From NCBI GenBank assembly GCA_964019135.1, contig OZ025252.1:49698959-49762958 (forward strand): DNA of 64,000 nucleotides, written 5' to 3'. This document shows positions 61,901-64,000 of the stretch, piece after piece. The stretch is from Arenicola marina (lineage: Eukaryota > Annelida > Polychaeta > Arenicolidae). The notes beneath the pieces were generated by a model. The model was not told the origin of the DNA. It did no database searches and saw nothing but the letters and a program-made list of their open reading frames with translations. A program made the translations under genes and the position numbers. The first letter of the stretch is position 1, and each line of letters starts with the position of its first letter.

Positions 61901-64000
61901 GTATGGGCAGTGCGGACAGCCGAGGTGTGGACAGTGTAGGCAGCCGAGGTATGGGCAGTGTGGACAGTGTGGACAGCCGAGGTTTGGACATTGCGAACAG
62001 CCGAGGTTTGGACAGTGTGGAGAGCCGAGGTATGGACAGTGTGGACAACCGAGGTATGGACAGTGTGGACAGCCGAGGTATGGACAGTGTGGACAGCCGA
62101 GGTGTGGACATCGGACAGCCGAGGTATGGACAGCGCGGACAGCCGAGGTGTGGACAGCGCGGACAGCCGAGGTGTGGACAGTGCGGACAGCCGAGGTGTG
62201 GACAGTGTAGACAGCCGTGGTATGGACAGTGCGGACAGCCGATGTATGGACAGTGCGGACAGCCGAGGTGTGGACAATGTGGAGAGCCGAGGTATGGACA
62301 GTGTGAACAGCCGACGTATGGACAGTGCGGACAGCCGAGGTATGGACAGTGCGGACAGCCGAGGTGTGGAAAGTGCGGACAGCCGAGGTGTGGACAGTGT
62401 GGACAGACGAGGTGTGGACAGCGTAGACAGCCGAGGTGTGGACAATGTGAACAGCCGTGGTGTGGACAGCCGAGGTATGGACAGTGCGGACAGCCGAGGT
62501 GTGGACAGTGTAGACAGCCGAGGTGTGGACAGCCGAGGTATGGACAGTGCGGACAGCCGAGGTGTGGACAGTGTGGACAGCCGAGGTGTGGACAGCCGAG
62601 GTATGGGCAGTGCGGACAGCCGAGGTGTGGACAGAGTAGACAGCCGAGGTATGGGCAGTGTGGACAGTGTGGACAGCCGAGGTGTGGACAGTGTGGACAG
62701 CCGAGATATGGACAGTGTGGACAGTCGAGGTGTGGACAGTGTGGACATTGTGGACAGCCGAGGTGTGGACAGTGTGGACAGCCGAGGTATGGACAGTGTG
62801 GACAGCCGAGGTATGGACAATGCGGACAGCCGAGGTGTGGAGAGTACGGACAGCCGTGGTGTGGACAGTACGGACAGCCGAGGTATGGACAGTGCGGACA
62901 GCCGAGGTGTGGACAGTACGGACAGCCGTGGTGTGGACAGTACGGACAGCCGAGGTATGGACAGTGCGGACAGCCGAGGTGTGGACAGTGTGGACAGCCG
63001 AGGTGTGGACAGTGTGGACAGCCGAGTTGTGGACAGTGTGGACAGCCGATGCATGGACAGTGTGGACAACCGAGGTATGGACATTGTGGACAGTCGAGGT
63101 GTGGACAGTGTGGACAGCCGAGGTGTGGACAGTGTGGACAGCCGAGGTATGGACAGTGTGGACAGCCGAGGTATCGACAGCGCGGACAGCCGAGGTGTGG
63201 AAAGTACGGACAGCCGAGGTGTGGACAGTGTAGACAACCGAGGTATGGACAGTGCGGACAGCCCAGGTGTGGACAGTGCGGACAGCCGAGGTGTGGACAG
63301 TGTAGACAGCCGAGGTGTGGACAGTGTGGACAGCCGAGGTGTGGACAGTGTAGACAGCCGAGGTGTGGACAATGTGAACAGCCGTGGTGTGGACAGCGGA
63401 GGTATGGACAGTGCGGACAGCCGAGGTGTGGACAGTGTAGACAGCCGAGGTGTGGATAGCCGAGGTATGGACAGTGCGGACAGCCGAGGTGTGGACAGTG
63501 TGGACAGCCGAGGTGTGGACAGCCGAGGTATGGGCAGTGCGGACAGCCGAGGTGTGGACAGTGTAGACAGCCGAGGTATGGGCAGTGTGGACAGTGTGGA
63601 CAGCCGAGATGTGGACAGTGTGGACAGTCGAGGTATGGACAGTGTGGACAGTCGAGGTGTGGACAGTGTGGACAGTGTGGACAGCCGAGGTGTGGACAGT
63701 GTGGACAGCCGAGGTATGGACAGTGTGGACAGCCGAGGTATGGACAGTGCGGACAGCCGAGGTGTGGACAGTACGGACAGCCGTGGTGTGGACAGTACGG
63801 ACAGCCGAGGTATGGACAGTGCGGACAGCCGAGGTGTGGACAGTGTGGACAGCCGAGGTGTGGACAGCCGAGGTATGGGCAGTGCGGACAGCCGAGGTGT
63901 GGACAGTGTAGACAGCCGAGGTATGGGGAGTGTGGACAGTGTGGACAGCCGAGGTGTGGACAGTGTGGACAGCCGAGGTATGGACAGTGTGGACAGTCGA
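55915..64000. repeat. 8898-bp HOR, copy 2 (right end cut by window)
   Basis: Follows copy 1 directly, and the match holds to the last base of the window (64000 corresponds to 55102). By eye I found only isolated differences, for example GTGTACAATG at 56409 where copy 1 has GTGGACAATG (47511), and GAGTTGTGG near 63023 where copy 1 has GAGTTTTGG (near 54125). Such similarity over 8 kb implies a very recent duplication, ongoing homogenisation, or an assembly duplication. Confidence 0.92.

Larger units (their letters stand above)
1..64000. repeat. Satellite DNA array, 24-bp monomer, fills the window
   Basis: Every line of the window is built from GGACAG followed either by TGT (9-bp block) or by CCGAGGTGT (15-bp block). 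The usual order is 9 + 15, giving a 24-bp monomer, on the order of 2,700 copies. 15-bp units (9-bp block missing) and 33-bp units (two 9-bp blocks) are interspersed at fixed HOR positions. Common variants are GGTATGG for GGTGTGG, and AGTGCGG, AGTGTAG, AGTACGG or AATGTGA for AGTGTGG; CCGAGG is nearly invariant, with rare CCGTGG, CCCAGG, CCAAGG and CTGAGG. The consensus is 62.5% GC with 11 G to 4 C on the + strand. Both ends of the window are inside the array, so its full size is unknown. The family is not recognised. Microsatellite, CRISPR and rDNA spacer origins do not fit. Confidence 0.98.

Noticed and set aside
1..64000. CRISPR array
   Set aside because: There are no unique spacers: both halves of the unit are repeated, and the period is 24 bp, too short for repeat plus spacer.
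1..64000. CPHC-type redox or zinc-binding motif in the minus-strand translation
   Set aside because: CPHC arises by chance from the 9-bp block read in one frame and would occur thousands of times without any fold around it.
1..64000. Telomere, rDNA spacer or microsatellite
   Set aside because: The units do not contain telomeric hexamers, no rRNA sequence flanks them, and the 24-bp monomer with HORs is longer and more structured than a microsatellite.
1..64000. G-quadruplex array
   Set aside because: The consensus has GG but no GGG runs, with loops of 3 to 8 bases; only weak two-layer structures could be drawn. Occasional GGGG (near 14170 and 27607) is too isolated.
1..64000. Promoters, poly(A) signals or splice sites
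   Set aside because: The consensus has no TATA-like or AATAAA sequence. GAGGTATGG weakly resembles a splice donor, but it occurs in about every other monomer and has no matching acceptor with a pyrimidine tract on that strand.

Overview
The whole 64 kb is one uninterrupted tandem satellite array. I found no unique sequence, gene, RNA gene, mobile element or conventional regulatory site anywhere in it. The base unit is a 24-bp monomer made of a 9-bp block (GGACAGTGT) followed by a 15-bp block (GGACAGCCGAGGTGT); both blocks begin with GGACAG. Dropping a 9-bp block gives 15-bp units and adding one gives 33-bp units, so almost all length changes are multiples of 3. A window this long and this pure points to a eukaryotic heterochromatic, pericentromeric, subtelomeric or otherwise satellite-rich locus assembled from long reads. 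I do not recognise the family and cannot name the organism.

On top of the monomer there is a deep hierarchy of higher-order repeats (HORs), recognisable from rare shared variants. Region by region: 1-5391 holds two copies of a ~2.3 kb segment 3066 bp apart, separated by a 1077-bp tandem insertion. 5392-9026 is a rearranged relative of 14.2-17.7 kb and carries an 822-bp tandem duplication. 9027-25241 is a tandem duplication with an 8691-bp period, and each copy contains a nested 2007-bp tandem duplication. 25242-26240 is a variant end of that block. 26241-28367, 35285-37411 and 42237-44363 are three scattered copies of a distinctive module (called X here), with a partial fourth copy at about 55.0-55.9 kb. 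The first and third X copies sit in a longer shared 4.3 kb segment (26241-30520 and 42237-46516). 30521-35284 and 37851-42236 are mosaics of segments found elsewhere in the window. 37640-37840 is the most degenerate patch. 47017 to the end is a tandem duplication with an 8898-bp period, near-identical by eye.

Long open frames occur in all six frames because the monomer length is a multiple of 3 and its consensus has no stop codon in any frame. I do not call any of them as genes. Phase-shifting 1- and 2-bp deletions are fixed at specific HOR positions, most substitutions are non-synonymous in whichever frame is chosen, and no unique flanking domain, start context or end is visible. The interest of the window lies in its repeat architecture: nested amplification, module shuffling and shared variant markers that let the order of duplications be worked out.
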